From the NCBI GenBank assembly GCA_030267565.1, contig BRXU01000005.1, positions 4,157,501 to 4,221,500 of the forward strand: DNA of 64,000 bases, in the 5' to 3' direction. The DNA is from Pleodorina starrii. Taxonomy: Eukaryota > Chlorophyta > Chlorophyceae > Chlamydomonadales > Volvocaceae. The translations under genes and the position numbers were made by a program. Every line of letters begins with the position of its first letter. The first letter of the stretch is position 1. The notes beneath the pieces were generated by a model. The model saw only the letters and a list, made by a program, of their open reading frames with translations. It made no database searches and had not been told where the DNA came from. Below are positions 1 to 10,892 of this stretch, one piece after another.

Positions 1-460
1 TCCGGGGGTGGCGGCTTCCGCCGCCTCCATGCGGTCACTGTTCAGATCTGCCAGCAGCTTGGGCGCGTTGATGTTCCGGCGGGATGCGGTCCCTCCCAGT
101 CGCGGAAAGAGCATTCGCACGCCAGGGATCGATGGTGTGACACCTGCGTGTAGGAGACGGCATGAATTGAGATTGACGTGGTAAGCCGGAGGTGCCGTAC
201 TGGGGATACGTATGTATCTGTACGACGGGCGCTGCGGCATCACGGCAGCGATTATGCCTTTGATGTTTGCAGTACCCTCGCAGTTTATTACGCGTGCTAT
301 GAGCGGGCCTGTTTACGCGTGTAGCCTGGGTCCTAACCCTGTGTCCGGCAGGTCCGAGGGGTTTTATTAAAATGTACGTCGGCTTCAGCCAGCCCACTCC
401 GACAGAGCCCAGAATGTTTGCCTGCTGTCCTGACTGGAGAATTCATCGCATACGCGCACA

Positions 461-686
461 CTACTCGTGCACCGCATAATCCGACATGCTGCCCCCCGTC
501 CATTGAATGACGACGACCTCGCCCCAGCCGGTCTCGCAGCAGTCGAAACGACTGCTCGACTTCTGGCGGAGATCTGAGAGCGAGAAACTATAACAGCTGC
601 GTAGCGTAGCAATTCTTACCAACGTACTGCAGCACCGCAGCTAGCAGTGCCACCGCCACCGCCGCTTGCACAATTATGCGCGCCAT
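461..686 (-). CDS. possible small secreted peptide (weak two-exon candidate)
   Basis: Not recognised. On the minus strand an ATG at 686 opens a hydrophobic stretch typical of a signal peptide (MARIIVQAAVAVALLAAVLQ). A good donor (G|GTAAGA) follows at 620/619. A second block, 573-461, starts after a CAG acceptor and stays in phase to a TAG; it holds two adjacent cysteines. The implied intron is only about 46 bp, short for an alga, and the peptide is about 60 residues. An alternative donor just before the stop would extend the reading frame to a TGA at 385. It could be the 5' end of a longer gene or chance. The signal-like exon is seen; the gene is inference. Confidence 0.2.
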
Positions 687-3103
687 TTGGGGTTGTTACT
701 TAAGCCAGCGCTTCCAATCCACAATGTCCGCAAAGTAATTATTATTCAAAGCTCTTAGATGTAAACACTAGCTAGTTGAATTAGGAAATAAGGTTACGCG
801 GAAACGCCCAGGGGATTGAAATGTTTATGGAGACTACAAGTAACATCCGTAAAGAGCTTAAACATGGACATAAGGCGTTATGAATGTATAGCTAATAAAG
901 TAGACAGGGTCTTAGGGAATGAAGTTATCAAACTTGCTTCGTCATCATATGAGGTAATCGAATTCTTGTATTTGAATGGTGGCAAGTCCGATTGAAGCAA
1001 AGAGGAAATGCGGGGCTTCGGTCAATCAAGCGTTGAGAAATGCCCGTACAGCCCTGGTACAGCTAGAGAATAGGGGTGTTTCTATGGGCCCGAAACCACA
1101 ATCTACGGGGACCTACGGGGTAGCTCGTCCCACCGTACCGTAGGAAAATCTTCCTACTTTGCTACGCCGACTTTGGCCCGTAGCAAAGTAGGCAGTCGTA
1201 GGATGGAGCTAGTGGAGCTAGTGGAGCGAGCTTATTAGTGCATCTTTCGCGCTTCCTTGGCCATCGACATACTCGGAAAAATGCGGGCTTTTCCCTTGGC
1301 TAATTGTTCATAAGGAGCGGCTTTTGAGCATGGAAATGAGCAATCCTCAGAGGCATTCATAGATATCTTGTGTTATACTAGAAGTTATCAAGTCATAGCA
1401 TATTAGCCTCTAACGCGAGGGCGCGTTTGCAAGCCATCACTAGACCATGAACAACTGGGGTTCCGCCATCTGGACAAGGACGACGTACCCGGCTATGAAA
1501 TAAATGAACAATGCGAACATTTGGAATATGTATTGGTGCATGACCATAAGCAGGGAATGACCTGCTCGTTTGTGGGAGCCATCCTTATATCGGCGTGGGT
1601 TCGAGGTGCCGATAGCTCTAATGGACTGTCCTAAATTTATGATACAATAACATAAGATTGCTTCCAGCAATAGGTGCAAAATTGTGTAGGTTCCACTATG
1701 GTTTCAGGAGGTCCATGGAAACGGCCCCTGTACGGATTCTACGCGCATTCTATGTACGAGGTAGATACGCCCGGAACCAAAAGCCATAGAAACACCCATA
1801 ATGTCTGCTTGGGGTTTGCCTGCACAATATTTTAGATACGTATTCAAGTTTAACTTGTCCGCCAGCAGGTATCATTTTAAGGGAAAGCTTCCCAGCTTCC
1901 ACTGTTCCACAAGCAAACCTTCGATCGCTTTCGGTTGTGGCACTTCCAACGAACAACGAACTGTTCGTAGTAAGGAAACAAACAGGCCTTCTTGACCAAT
2001 GGCGTTGATGGTGTTGCACGCAACTAGAGCTGCGTGTTTGGTGATGACGTCAAGCGAAGCACGCTGTACTGGTGTTGTGTTAGGGTACGTATGCAGGTCG
2101 ACAACACAAACTCCGCGTGCGTGCACCTAACCCTTCTCCGCGGCATAGCAATCCGGACTTCGGGTCCTCCGATGGAGGGGGTGCGCAGGCTGGGGGTAGT
2201 GTCGGTGTAAGGACTTTCCTTCGTAATGGGTAACTGAACTCCCGCCCGCTCGTGTTAGCCGTGCGTCAGTAAAACTGGTACAGGATACGACATCGTCCAA
2301 TCAGGGGTTGCCCAATAGACGCAACTAACGGCATTTCGCCGTCAATACATACGTGAAGCATAAGCGTGCCACCGTGTATGGCTGCGTGCGCTTTCTCGTA
2401 TGCACCGTTAATGTGGAGTACAACGACAACCGACTCAGCAGGGTACGCATGCAGAACCCGGCATCCTAAGCTCCCAGCCCACGACAGACCGCGCGCAAAA
2501 CGAACACGCGCGAGGCACGTACGTGTCAGCCCCCGCGAGCAGTGTGGATGGTGCAGCGGGGTCACGGTAGGTGTATGTGCTGCGTCCCATCCAAACAGGA
2601 TGGAGTCCCATAGCCTTGCTTCGCTCGCTTGTTACCTTACTTACCGTACCTTGATGATTGCCCTGTTCTGTTCTGTCTTCATTTCCCTGTCTTCCACTGC
2701 CTATCGTCACTGCTGCCACGCACACACTCATGTCGATCGATCCACGCACTGCTCTATAAATCTTCATTGCCGCATCCTATCGTGCTGCTTTCCCAGCTTC
2801 ATGATGGATGCTTTGCCTGGTCAGGTCGGGCCGCCTCTGCTTCTGCCTCAGGTCTGACGCTTAAGAGCTACACGCATGGCACAAGCAGGTTCTTGGTCGG
2901 GTTGGTTACCAGCCGTCGGCCGTTGGATGGATGGTTTTGCCCATGAAGAGGGGGGAGCGAGGGAGGGGCGTCCGCCCTCCGCCGATCTCCCGCCCTGTCT
3001 TCGTCTGTCTGCTGTCTGCTGGAGGCAATAACAATGCAATGGGCCGCTCGATCGTCCACGTTACGCCAACTGGTGCCTCCAGCAGCTACGTATGATACAT
3101 ATA
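687..3103. other. no gene recognised; lower-GC spacer
   Basis: No conserved domain, splice-consistent exon chain or RNA gene was recognised on either strand. The base composition is visibly lower in GC than in the genes to the right. The only structure noted is the foldback at 1153-1192. Confidence 0.4.
1153..1192. repeat. perfect 14-bp inverted repeat (hairpin)
   Basis: CCTACTTTGCTACG at 1153-1166 is followed by a 12-bp loop and its exact reverse complement at 1179-1192. A second small inversion (GTAGGAA/TTCCTAC) overlaps just upstream, so about 1100-1205 is rich in foldback potential. This may be the core of a small foldback element; no flanking duplication was identified. Confidence 0.7.
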
Positions 3104-3114
3104 TACCGTACCAG
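3104..3114 (+). repeat. SINE target-site duplication, left copy
   Basis: TACCGTACCAG, identical to 3545-3555, immediately before the SINE head. Confidence 0.85.
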
Positions 3115-3544
3115 TATCCCCTAGGAAGTGCCTGAGAGTTAGGGCACTGAATTGGTGACCGAGAGGTCACCAGTTCGATTCCGGCCTTCGCAGAGGGCTG
3201 GGTGACCGATGGGGGCCCTGGTGTGGGAACGATCAGCAGATGATCGCATGGCTCTTTAGCCATGTCCCTGTCCCCTACACTGGTAGAACTCATCACGGTT
3301 GAATGTGTAAACATTGATGTGTCTGGCACATCTGGGAAGAATGCGTGCGGGTACTCAGATGTGATCTGAGTGAGACGGAGCCCAGACACGGAGTGGGTGG
3401 GAGAAGCAACCCATCTTAGTCTAAAAGGCGGTCACCGCGGTAATGGGCTGTACCCGCCGATGAGGCATCAGTCTGTTCCCTTAACCCACGCAAGGGCTTA
3501 CGGTCCAGCGTAATACTTTCTTTCTTTCTCTTTCTTTCTTTCTT
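3115..3544 (+). mobile_element. tRNA-derived SINE
   Basis: The head is tRNA-like. An A-box-like stretch (GCCTGAGAGTTAGGGC, from about 3130) is followed about 30 bp later by a B box (GTTCGATTCC, about 3173-3182). The spacing and long variable region recall a class II (Ser/Leu-like) tRNA. A roughly 300-bp body unrelated to tRNA follows, and the element ends in a (CTTT)n-type tail at about 3518-3544. It is bounded by a perfect 11-bp direct repeat, TACCGTACCAG, at 3104-3114 and 3545-3555, as expected for target-primed retrotransposition. It has no coding capacity and would depend on a partner LINE. It is not a functional tRNA gene, because the acceptor stem does not pair. Confidence 0.85.
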
Positions 3545-3555
3545 TACCGTACCAG
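3545..3555 (+). repeat. SINE target-site duplication, right copy
   Basis: TACCGTACCAG directly after the (CTTT)n tail, identical to the left copy. Confidence 0.85.
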
Positions 3556-5146
3556 CTCGACCAACGGCGGGTTGCTTGCCCACAGCGAGCCTTGTGGCAG
3601 TCTTTGGGCGGGCGGACGGGGCTACCGGCGGCTACCGACTGGTAGCTAGAGGTCCGGCCTCCCGCCCGCCGGCGGTAGCACCGCAGGGCCTGTACGATTG
3701 TGATGCGCACCAGCTCTTTACACTCTGTCCACATCCTCCAGTACTGCAGTGCAATCTAGTCGTTCGTCCGCATCCGAAAGGTGGTCCTGCTAGCTCCTCA
3801 AGCGTCATTGGGCGGCGAAGCTAAAACCCTAATCTTAAGCTACATACCCCGACATACGACAGAGTATTCTTTACCGTTCGCGCACACACCAGCGCAACCT
3901 ACGTAGCGAATTCAATTCAATTCAATTCAACACGACAGCAGCCTGCTGGTCGTTACCAAACGCCAGCGCAATGTAATAGTAGTGCTAGCTCCAGTTCTAC
4001 CTGGCAAGCCCCAGCCACCGACAGCAGCCCAATCTTGGCCCCCCCAACATACCGATTTGCATCTTTCGCAGGCTATCTAGCCTCATAAATTGACCGCCCA
4101 CGAATTAAAAGCATCGTGACACATGCGTCCAACAGCCAAATCGCAACCGCCCATCCACCATCTCAATCAAGCTCTATCTCGCAATCCACCCCGACCGCGC
4201 AATCTTCGACTTACCCGCCCGCCGCCGCGCGCACCGGTGCAGTAATACATACACCTGCGTGCCCCCCGTCAATTTACTGCGACATCGTCTTTACGCCATC
4301 CATTTCGTTCTACTTTTTGGGCGGGGCCCCAGCGCGAAGCGCCCAGGGGGGCCCCGCCCTGTAGGATTGCCCATGTCCGTGGGACGTGCGTGGGAAGTAA
4401 TTGGACAAGTGCAGACTTTCGGCCAACGGAAAGGCTGCATAAGTAAAAGATTACATTCTTTATTGCACGGTAAATTTATTATTGGAACCCAACATCGCAT
4501 GAGTACAAACCAGTTTGGCAGTCTCCATGGACCGAGGCCGAGGTCAAACCAACACCTCTCGGCCTATAATTAATCCCAGATGATTCATCGTTCCTTAAAG
4601 TGGAATTCTGACATGACGGCGTGAAATGGATCTTCGTTTCGGCAAGCAACCAACTATGTTTGCATTGCGAACATTCTTCCCGCGACCACACCACAGCAGC
4701 TCTGCTAGCCGGTCCGATCGTCTTGACGCATATTACTATTACAAAGGTTGCAAGGAGCAAACCATGAGGGGCAAACTGTTGGTTGTTGGACGCCAAGCCG
4801 CCAATGCACGCACGATGCGGCGCTCTTCTGCGGGCCGCCCGACAAGTCCAGTCGGCAACCTAGGGGACTTCTACAGTCCTGTCCTAATGTTAAAGTTGTC
4901 AAGCCTGCTCTACGATACGGCGGATACCTCGGTAGCGAAGCCTGTGCACGCTCGTCGGTAACTGCACGTCGTCGCGACCCTCGAAAACAGTTCCGCTGTC
5001 CTTCTATTGGCAAGTCAGCCTGCGTGATATGTGAATGATACACTCCACGTCTACTGTCATGTTACTTAAGCCAATGCGCTCGCGGGAAGAGTTGCACAGT
5101 GCCGAGACGGAGCGCGATGCTGAACATGGGGTGGATTGCTCAAGCC
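3556..5146. other. no gene recognised
   Basis: No coding evidence was found. The stretch contains a short (TTCAA)4 array at 3911-3930 and the G/C hairpin at 4319-4359. Open frames here are unsupported. Confidence 0.4.
4319..4359. repeat. 12-bp perfect G/C-rich inverted repeat
   Basis: GGGCGGGGCCCC at 4319-4330 pairs with GGGGCCCCGCCC at 4348-4359 across a 17-bp loop. It would form a very stable hairpin in RNA or DNA. Its role is unknown. Confidence 0.7.
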
Positions 5147-5374
5147 GCAGGCATTTCGGATATAAAGCTCTGGCTGTCTATCAGCAGGACTGTCAGGACA
5201 CTCTCACACTTGACGCCCTCGCCGCTCGCTTTGGAAATGATGCCGTATTTCGATCCATGCGCTCATGCACCCGGGGGGATGACGTGATTCGCGCGGCGCC
5301 GGCAGGCCTTGCTGACGACTCCGCAAGCAGGCATTTCGGGGATAAAGCTCTGGCTATATATCAGCAGGACTGTC
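5147..5374 (+). repeat. 48-bp direct repeat, two copies 180 bp apart
   Basis: The segments 5147-5194 and 5327-5374 share nearly the same sequence (GCAGGCATTTCGG..ATAAAGCTCTGGCT..TATCAGCAGGACTGTC), with a few substitutions. Weaker similarity continues about 20 bp further (CACACTT..CGCCCTCGC). It looks like a diverged tandem duplication of a unit of about 180 bp. The sequence lies 460-690 bp downstream of the receptor-kinase stop codon, possibly in its 3' UTR. Confidence 0.75.
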
Positions 5375-5835
5375 CACACTTTCGCCCTCGCACTCAACTT
5401 AACCCGTACGGATTGAACGAGGCCCCGCCCTTTTTCCGGCTTCAAGGAAGCCGACACCAACCCCTTGTCCCACCCTCCGGGACATCCATTAGATAGGATA
5501 GCCGTCGCAGGGAGACGATTGTCAAGTACTTGCATCATTTGATTGGCTTCATCATCATCAGTGCGAGCGACGACGCGCGGGGCTGCCAGCGGCTCCCCAT
5601 AGATTCTTATATGTCCATGCTTCCAGACCGCCGCGCGCGCTGCTGGCGGTTTCAGCCAGCCAGCCAGCCAGCCAGCGAGCAGCAGAATCTCCATCGATCT
5701 GCGCACCGCAGCCACCCACCCTTCATCGGTTGCTTGAGAATCGCGGTTTGTTGGATCACAGCCGTGCAACACACGCACGGCCACTGCCTGCTGACGTATG
5801 CGTACAAGCAAAGCTACCAACTCACGTTTACCTCG

Positions 5836-8633
5836 CTACTGGCTGCTCTTGGCGGAGCACATCGCCAACAGCGAGGCTGCCAGTTCCGCAAAGCTGGGCC
5901 GGGCTCGCGGCTCCTGGGAAAGGCACCTGCTCACAAGCTCCGCGTACGGCCGGTCGGGGATGACCGCCACGATGTCCTGGATGGATGGATGGGCAGAGCG
6001 AGACGCACGCATGCGTGGTCCGTCCAACAGCCAGCCATGTGTTAGGTTCGGTATTTCAGTACCGGGGCTCGTTGCTTGGGGGCGGATGGCTAGGACATAA
6101 AAGGGACGGGTCGGTGGAGGGTGGCAGCGGTATCGATCGGGACCCGGGGTATGTAATAAACAGTGCGATCGATCGATAGCTCTGTAAGTATACGTACGTG
6201 GCACGCAGGCGCCACTCCAACTACTGACCTGCAGGAACGTGTGCAGCGGCGTTTGCGGTCTGTCCCGCCGATCCTGGTTGTTTGCGAAGGCCGCGCACGT
6301 GGCGTGCACCGAGTGCATTGAACAGCCAAAGTACAGTTCGATGAGCAGCAGACCGAACGACCACACGTCGGCGCTGAACGAAAGCTGGCCCTCGTTTGCA
6401 ACCTGCAATGCGGTCAAGCAACAAGTAAGAGGACCGACAGGGTGCATGGCTGCTGGGGCGGCGGCGCAGCCGAAGAGCATGAGTGCGAGAACTGGATGCA
6501 CGCACGCACGTGCGTGCGTTTCATGAGGCAGTGAGCGAGCGATACATTGGTTAGAGGCTCGCAGCGACTCGTGCTGCTCCAGCAGAGCACGCTAGCAAGG
6601 ACGCACCACATACATAAATATATACAAAGCAGGCTTCCCGACCCGCTTCATGTTACTAACGTACCATGCAGGGCGTGCGTGCCCACGCACGCACCTACCT
6701 ACCTCCGGTGCCAGATACATAGGCGTCCCTCGGAAGAGGTTCGACGCATGGGTGGCATCCTCGGGCATCGCAATGCTCAGGCCAAAATCCGCCACCTTTG
6801 CATACAGGTTGAGCCCCCTCAGGTCACATTGCTGCTGCTGGGGAATTGGGCGGTCCGCCGACAGCTGTTCTGCTGCGGCGCTCTGCCAAGTCAGCAGGAT
6901 GTTCTCTGCGCGCAAATAATACGAATCGGATTAAGTAAGGTCGACCGTGCAAGCAAGAAGAATCGTGCTCGCTCGGTGATGATGACATGTGGCGAATCGT
7001 ATCCTTCATCGTGAGCTGCCTTGATTGCGTGATTGGTGTGACGTACGCAGGGGTGGCGTTGTACGTGCAAGTGTGATCTGTTCGTAGTATTATTTGTAAT
7101 ATTTGTTTCGGAGCGACGTCATTATCGTGAATGTAGGATTGGCGGCGTGGGCCCGGCCATGAAAGGTGTCGTCATTACCCATCCATGTACATCTGTGGCC
7201 CGTCTACACGGTGCATGCGTGGAATAGGTGGTGCAGTGCACGTTGGTGTTGATTGGGAGTGTCGATTAGGCGCGTCGTCGTTCGTTAGCTAGTTGCCGAG
7301 CGCGCCTACGTACATTACGTATCCCATAACGCAAACGCCGACGCCACCACGCACCACGCACCCGGCTTGAGGTCTCCATGCACGATGCGGCAGCTGTGGA
7401 TGTGCTGCATGCCCCGGGCCACGTCCAGAGCCAGGTGCAGAGCCAGCAGGCCGGACGTCCCATCTGACAGGACGCACCCCGTGAACCCATGCTCTGCAAA
7501 AATGGGCGGGCGGGGTAGTGCGCGCATACTTCTATGGCGCCTCTCCGTCCTGCTGATGATGTATGATGACCGCTATGAAAGGTAACGAATGAAGGGCGTA
7601 ACACCCGCTTGCATACGATTCTAGCTCCCCAGCCACGTATGCAACCAAAACCACCAAGGCTGCAACTCGCTACTCAACCTGCAACACGACCTGCAAAGGG
7701 CGACTCGAAACGGTCGCTCGTGGCCGTTCGCAACTTGGTCCTGAGGACCGAACACGATCTCGCCAGCGTACGTGACCCGCGGGTCACACAGTCCGGAGCC
7801 AGGCCTCTCTTTGAGAACCGGTGTCGAAACATCGACGGGCGCTTCTTACCCAGTGCAACTCGAACCGTTCCGGCGTTGCAGTATTCTTGTATGATGTGAA
7901 GCTTGATAGCATCGCAGCAGCCCGCAGCAGCAGCAGGCTGCTTGGCAGCGGTTATCGCATCTGCAGCGACCGCCGCCGGTGTGGTACGGGTGCCATGCCC
8001 ACCGGGGTTCACAATGTCGTTGTAGACACCGCCGTCGGCGGGCTCGACGGTGGCGGAGGGTGCTTGCACGAGCAGCTTCGTGTCGTACGCGTATGTCACT
8101 GCGTTCAATAACGAATGAAGTTGGGGATAATGCGTCAATAATGCCATTGAGGCCCGCCAAGCAGACAGGGCCAAGGTCCCGTGGTCCATCTACGATACAT
8201 GCATATTCAATACCTGGAGACCCGGCGGCAGGCATCGATTCACTACTCCGAGATAGACGCTCTATCTGGAAATAAGCAGCCTTTGATGAAATACATACGT
8301 CGGTACACCACGCAGGTTCAATTTCTACGCCCCAGCCAGAAGCAGCCACCCAGCAGTCTCACCGGCGAGCGATCGAGGCCCCTATTGCTTGATTGGCTGT
8401 CTGCCCACTACGTATCACTCACCCACAACATTGGGATGCGCCATGCTCATGGAGATTGCGGCCTCCAGCGCCATCCGTCGCCTCGCCTCGCTCTTCTTTC
8501 CCACCAGCTCCTGGGATATCACAATCGTCTTGACAGCCACGGGCAGGCCGCGCCACAGCCCGCGGTACACCACCCCGAAAGCGCCGCGACTGATCACAGA
8601 AGTCAGATGTAGCTCCGGGTCTCGCAGTTCGGC
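5836..8633 (-). CDS. receptor kinase, kinase-domain exons
   Basis: Six exons (8633-8423, 8098-7850, 7493-7362, 6905-6703, 6402-6229, 5976-5836) all join in phase to give about 369 residues. The glycine loop reads SRGAFGVVYRG, with Ser at the usual first Gly. The ATP lysine is in VAVK, the helix-C Glu in LEAAISM, and the hinge in IIQEYCNAG. The catalytic loop is IVHGDLKPEN, the magnesium motif VADFGLSIA, the activation-segment end GTPMYLAPE, and the F-helix ADVWSFG. HGD replaces HRD, so this is a non-RD kinase that lacks the arginine which reads activation-loop phosphorylation, but Lys, Asp and DFG are all present. The family is TKL (Raf/plant-RLK-like). The next upstream coding sequence is displaced beyond the retrotransposon. 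Confidence 0.9.
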
Positions 8634-8680
8634 CTGATTGGTATGGATGGATGGATAAGGTGGGTACGTGGAAATGAAGA

Positions 8681-9632
8681 AGATACCGCCAGGGGGGGGC
8701 AGGAAATAAAAAAAATACCCCACGCTCGAAATCGAAAGCTTTTTGCATAAGGAGTCCAAATATGCTTTCAGAAGTGAATATGGACCTGGGTATAAAAAGT
8801 TAAAAGTTGGTTGTACGGCAGGCAGGGGGGTGGGTGGGTGGGCATGGGTCTCGGAGACTTTCTTCCATACCCTTTCCAACTTTTTCTAAAATGCTCAGAA
8901 TGTAAAACTAACTTCACAAATCAAGTCCTTGATGTCATACCTATCATTTCCGCATATCAGAGTCGGAACTTTGTGCATGCACATTTGGAGTGACGGCTAT
9001 GGACGATAACGACAAACCTACATCTTCTCCAATAAATATGAAGTCCCGCAAGGACGAGCATACTTTGGGTGCGGGTGGTGGTGCTTACGGGAACCCGGCT
9101 GGAGTGTCGCATCTGAAGGTGCCATGCCTCCGTGGGTGCGGAGCCCTCCTTCCGGAGAACGTAAATGACGCAAACTTGGAGAGGCACTACGCTAGCGCAG
9201 TGTGCAAGCAAGGGCGCGCAGACGGGAAGGCATGGAGCGATGCCGCCAAGTACTTCCCGAGCTCGCTTTCCTGACTACTGTCGAGTGAAATGCATTTGAC
9301 ATGTTGAGACATTATTTTCGTGCAGTTGACTTTGTGATAAAATGGTTTTGGTCGCTTGTTTGGAAGTGGACAAACAAAGACATTACACCTCTCGGTCAGC
9401 ACTCTTGACCTGCATCCGCGTACGTTAGTAAATATTCATGACCGAAATGACAGAATTTCGCTAGTTGCGATGGCGGTTTGCGAAAACACGTTAATTTGTG
9501 CTGTTTTACGACAACCGTACAGCGTCGTACGGTACGGCAGGGGTGGGTGGGTGGTCTGGGGGGGGTCCGCCAACATTTTTAGCGTGGGGTCTGAAACTAA
9601 ATTTCTTACCCCCCCCCCCCTGATACCGCAGA
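8681..9632. mobile_element. putative small inverted-repeat element in an intron
   Basis: The left arm at 8681-8729 and the reverse complement of the right arm at 9580-9632 share an ordered set of blocks: CAGGGGGGGG, a GAAAT-type A-rich stretch, and ACCCCACGCT at the inner end. Outer ends both contain a GATACCGC-like block. The arms are imperfect (about 45-50 bp). Between them lies a plus-strand open frame (8990-9274). No clear target duplication was found. It is best read as a degraded or non-autonomous DNA element, or a foldback around a captured fragment. Confidence 0.4.
8990..9274 (+). CDS. small zinc-finger-like open frame inside the intron element
   Basis: A 94-residue open frame, antisense to the host kinase gene and nested in its intron. 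The C-terminal half looks protein-like: PCLRGCGALL, then NLERHYASAVC. This gives a C-x3-C...H-x5-C spacing that resembles a C2HC or BED-like finger from a transposase-associated protein. The N-terminal part is hydrophilic and featureless. No promoter or splice sites were seen. It could be a transposase-gene remnant or chance; function is unknown. Confidence 0.35.
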   Translation: MTAMDDNDKPTSSPINMKSRKDEHTLGAGGGAYGNPAGVSHLKVPCLRGCGALLPENVNDANLERHYASAVCKQGRADGKAWSDAAKYFPSSLS

Positions 9633-9865
9633 TAGAAGATCAGATACCGCATATAAAAAGTGGGTAGGTGTCGTGTCGCGGCCGAGCAGTGGCCCATCCA
9701 TGCACACGGCACGCACGTACGTATGCACAGAGAGACGACTGATGACAGGAAAGACGAATTCAAAGAGCTTTGCTTGGCCAAAACGATGCGCGGACGTACA
9801 GTGCGTGCGTGCCTAGGAAAGAGAGGGATGGAAGCATGTATGAGTAAGCGCACGCACGCACCTCG

Positions 9866-10398
9866 TGTCGTGCACCGTTGGTGTCGGTACATTTCCGGGA
9901 CAAATGCCCGGTGAGGGCGCGGAGAGACGCTAGGAAGGACCCTCGAGCGTATCTGGACGTATCTCCATCTTATGGGAGATATTACGGTCGTACTGCTCGT
10001 CCAAACGAGCTCCTACCTAGGCGCGAGCGCTTCCTGCTGGAAGCGCTTCGCTTGGTCATTACGATGCCGAAGGATATATGATATTGTAACACACAATCAG
10101 ATCCCCAGCAGCGACTCTCGCTGTGGCGTTAGCCCAAGCCGCCACAATGGTGTCTCACATGCACTAGCGTGGCGCCGGCCGGGCCTGATCAACCTGGCTG
10201 GCTGCCTTATCGCTTGTGCATTATAGTAGTCAGCTCAGCAGCACTGTTGCTCGCGCGCACGTAGGCGCCGAGCTCGGACCTCACGCTAGGAAGAAGGAGC
10301 GCGGCCTCGCCCCAGCGGTCAGGCCTCGGGGCCAGTACTGGATGCAGTGAGCCCGGCTGCAGTCCAGCGGCTGTCGCGCACGCCCCGCGCGAGCCCAC
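9866..10398 (+). repeat. retrotransposon terminal repeat A1 (533 bp)
   Basis: It starts TGTCGTGC and matches 21443-21975 throughout by eye, with the same length. It contains TGTAA at 10085-10089, the usual green-algal polyadenylation signal, just after an AT-rich GGATATATGATA, so it probably holds both promoter and RNA 3'-end signals. It lacks the 54-bp B segment that follows A2 at the right end. Confidence 0.9.
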
Positions 10399-10892
10399 AC
10401 CAAGCGAAGCTTTATTGATGTGTATTCCGGAAAAGGCGCACTCGAGTGTGGGGATTGTCTGATCCGCCAGTATATGTAGTTGTAGACAGCTGCTGCTACC
10501 GAGCTCTGGAGCGTCTGGGCGTAGAGAGTGCCGTAGACCCGCCATATCGCGTTGACGGCGTCGTTATTTGAATTCACTGCTGGCCCCACCCCCCCCGCCG
10601 GAAACCGCGAGATGGTTGTTCGGGGGAGAACACCGCTCCGGACGAGATTCGATCTCGAGATGTGAGGAACCAGGCGAAGCCAAGCCATTGCGGACGTCCG
10701 CGAGCGGCTTTCGGGCTTCGGCACCTAGCTGAGGTCTGCAGACCACGGTTAGGTGTTAATTTCCAACGGCACGCACGCCGTTTGGAGGGTAGCCGCGAGC
10801 GCTGCCACATCGCTGCCACGGAGCAGCTCAGGACCTAGGCCAGGTCCTCGCGCCACGAGGCGCCCAACACGCTGGAGGCTTTAGAGGACGCA
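10399..10892 (+). other. retrotransposon 5' leader
   Basis: An untranslated leader of about 494 bp between A1 and the Gag start. It begins ACCAAGCGAAG and shows no tRNA-complementary PBS. A 21-bp block at 10429-10449 (begins GGAAAAGGCGCACTCGAG) recurs exactly at 20893-20913 near the other end of the internal region. Confidence 0.6.

Larger units (their letters stand above)
8634..9861 (-). other. 1.2-kb receptor-kinase intron carrying a nested element
   Basis: The donor GTGCGTGCG begins at 9861 and the acceptor CAG ends at 8634. The intron is phase 0. It is unusually long for this gene and contains an inverted-repeat-bounded insert (8681-9632). Confidence 0.75.

Noticed and set aside
3130..3182. 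functional tRNA gene
   Set aside because: A and B boxes are present but no acceptor stem pairs and the sequence is bounded by a target-site duplication with a CTTT tail, so it is a SINE head.
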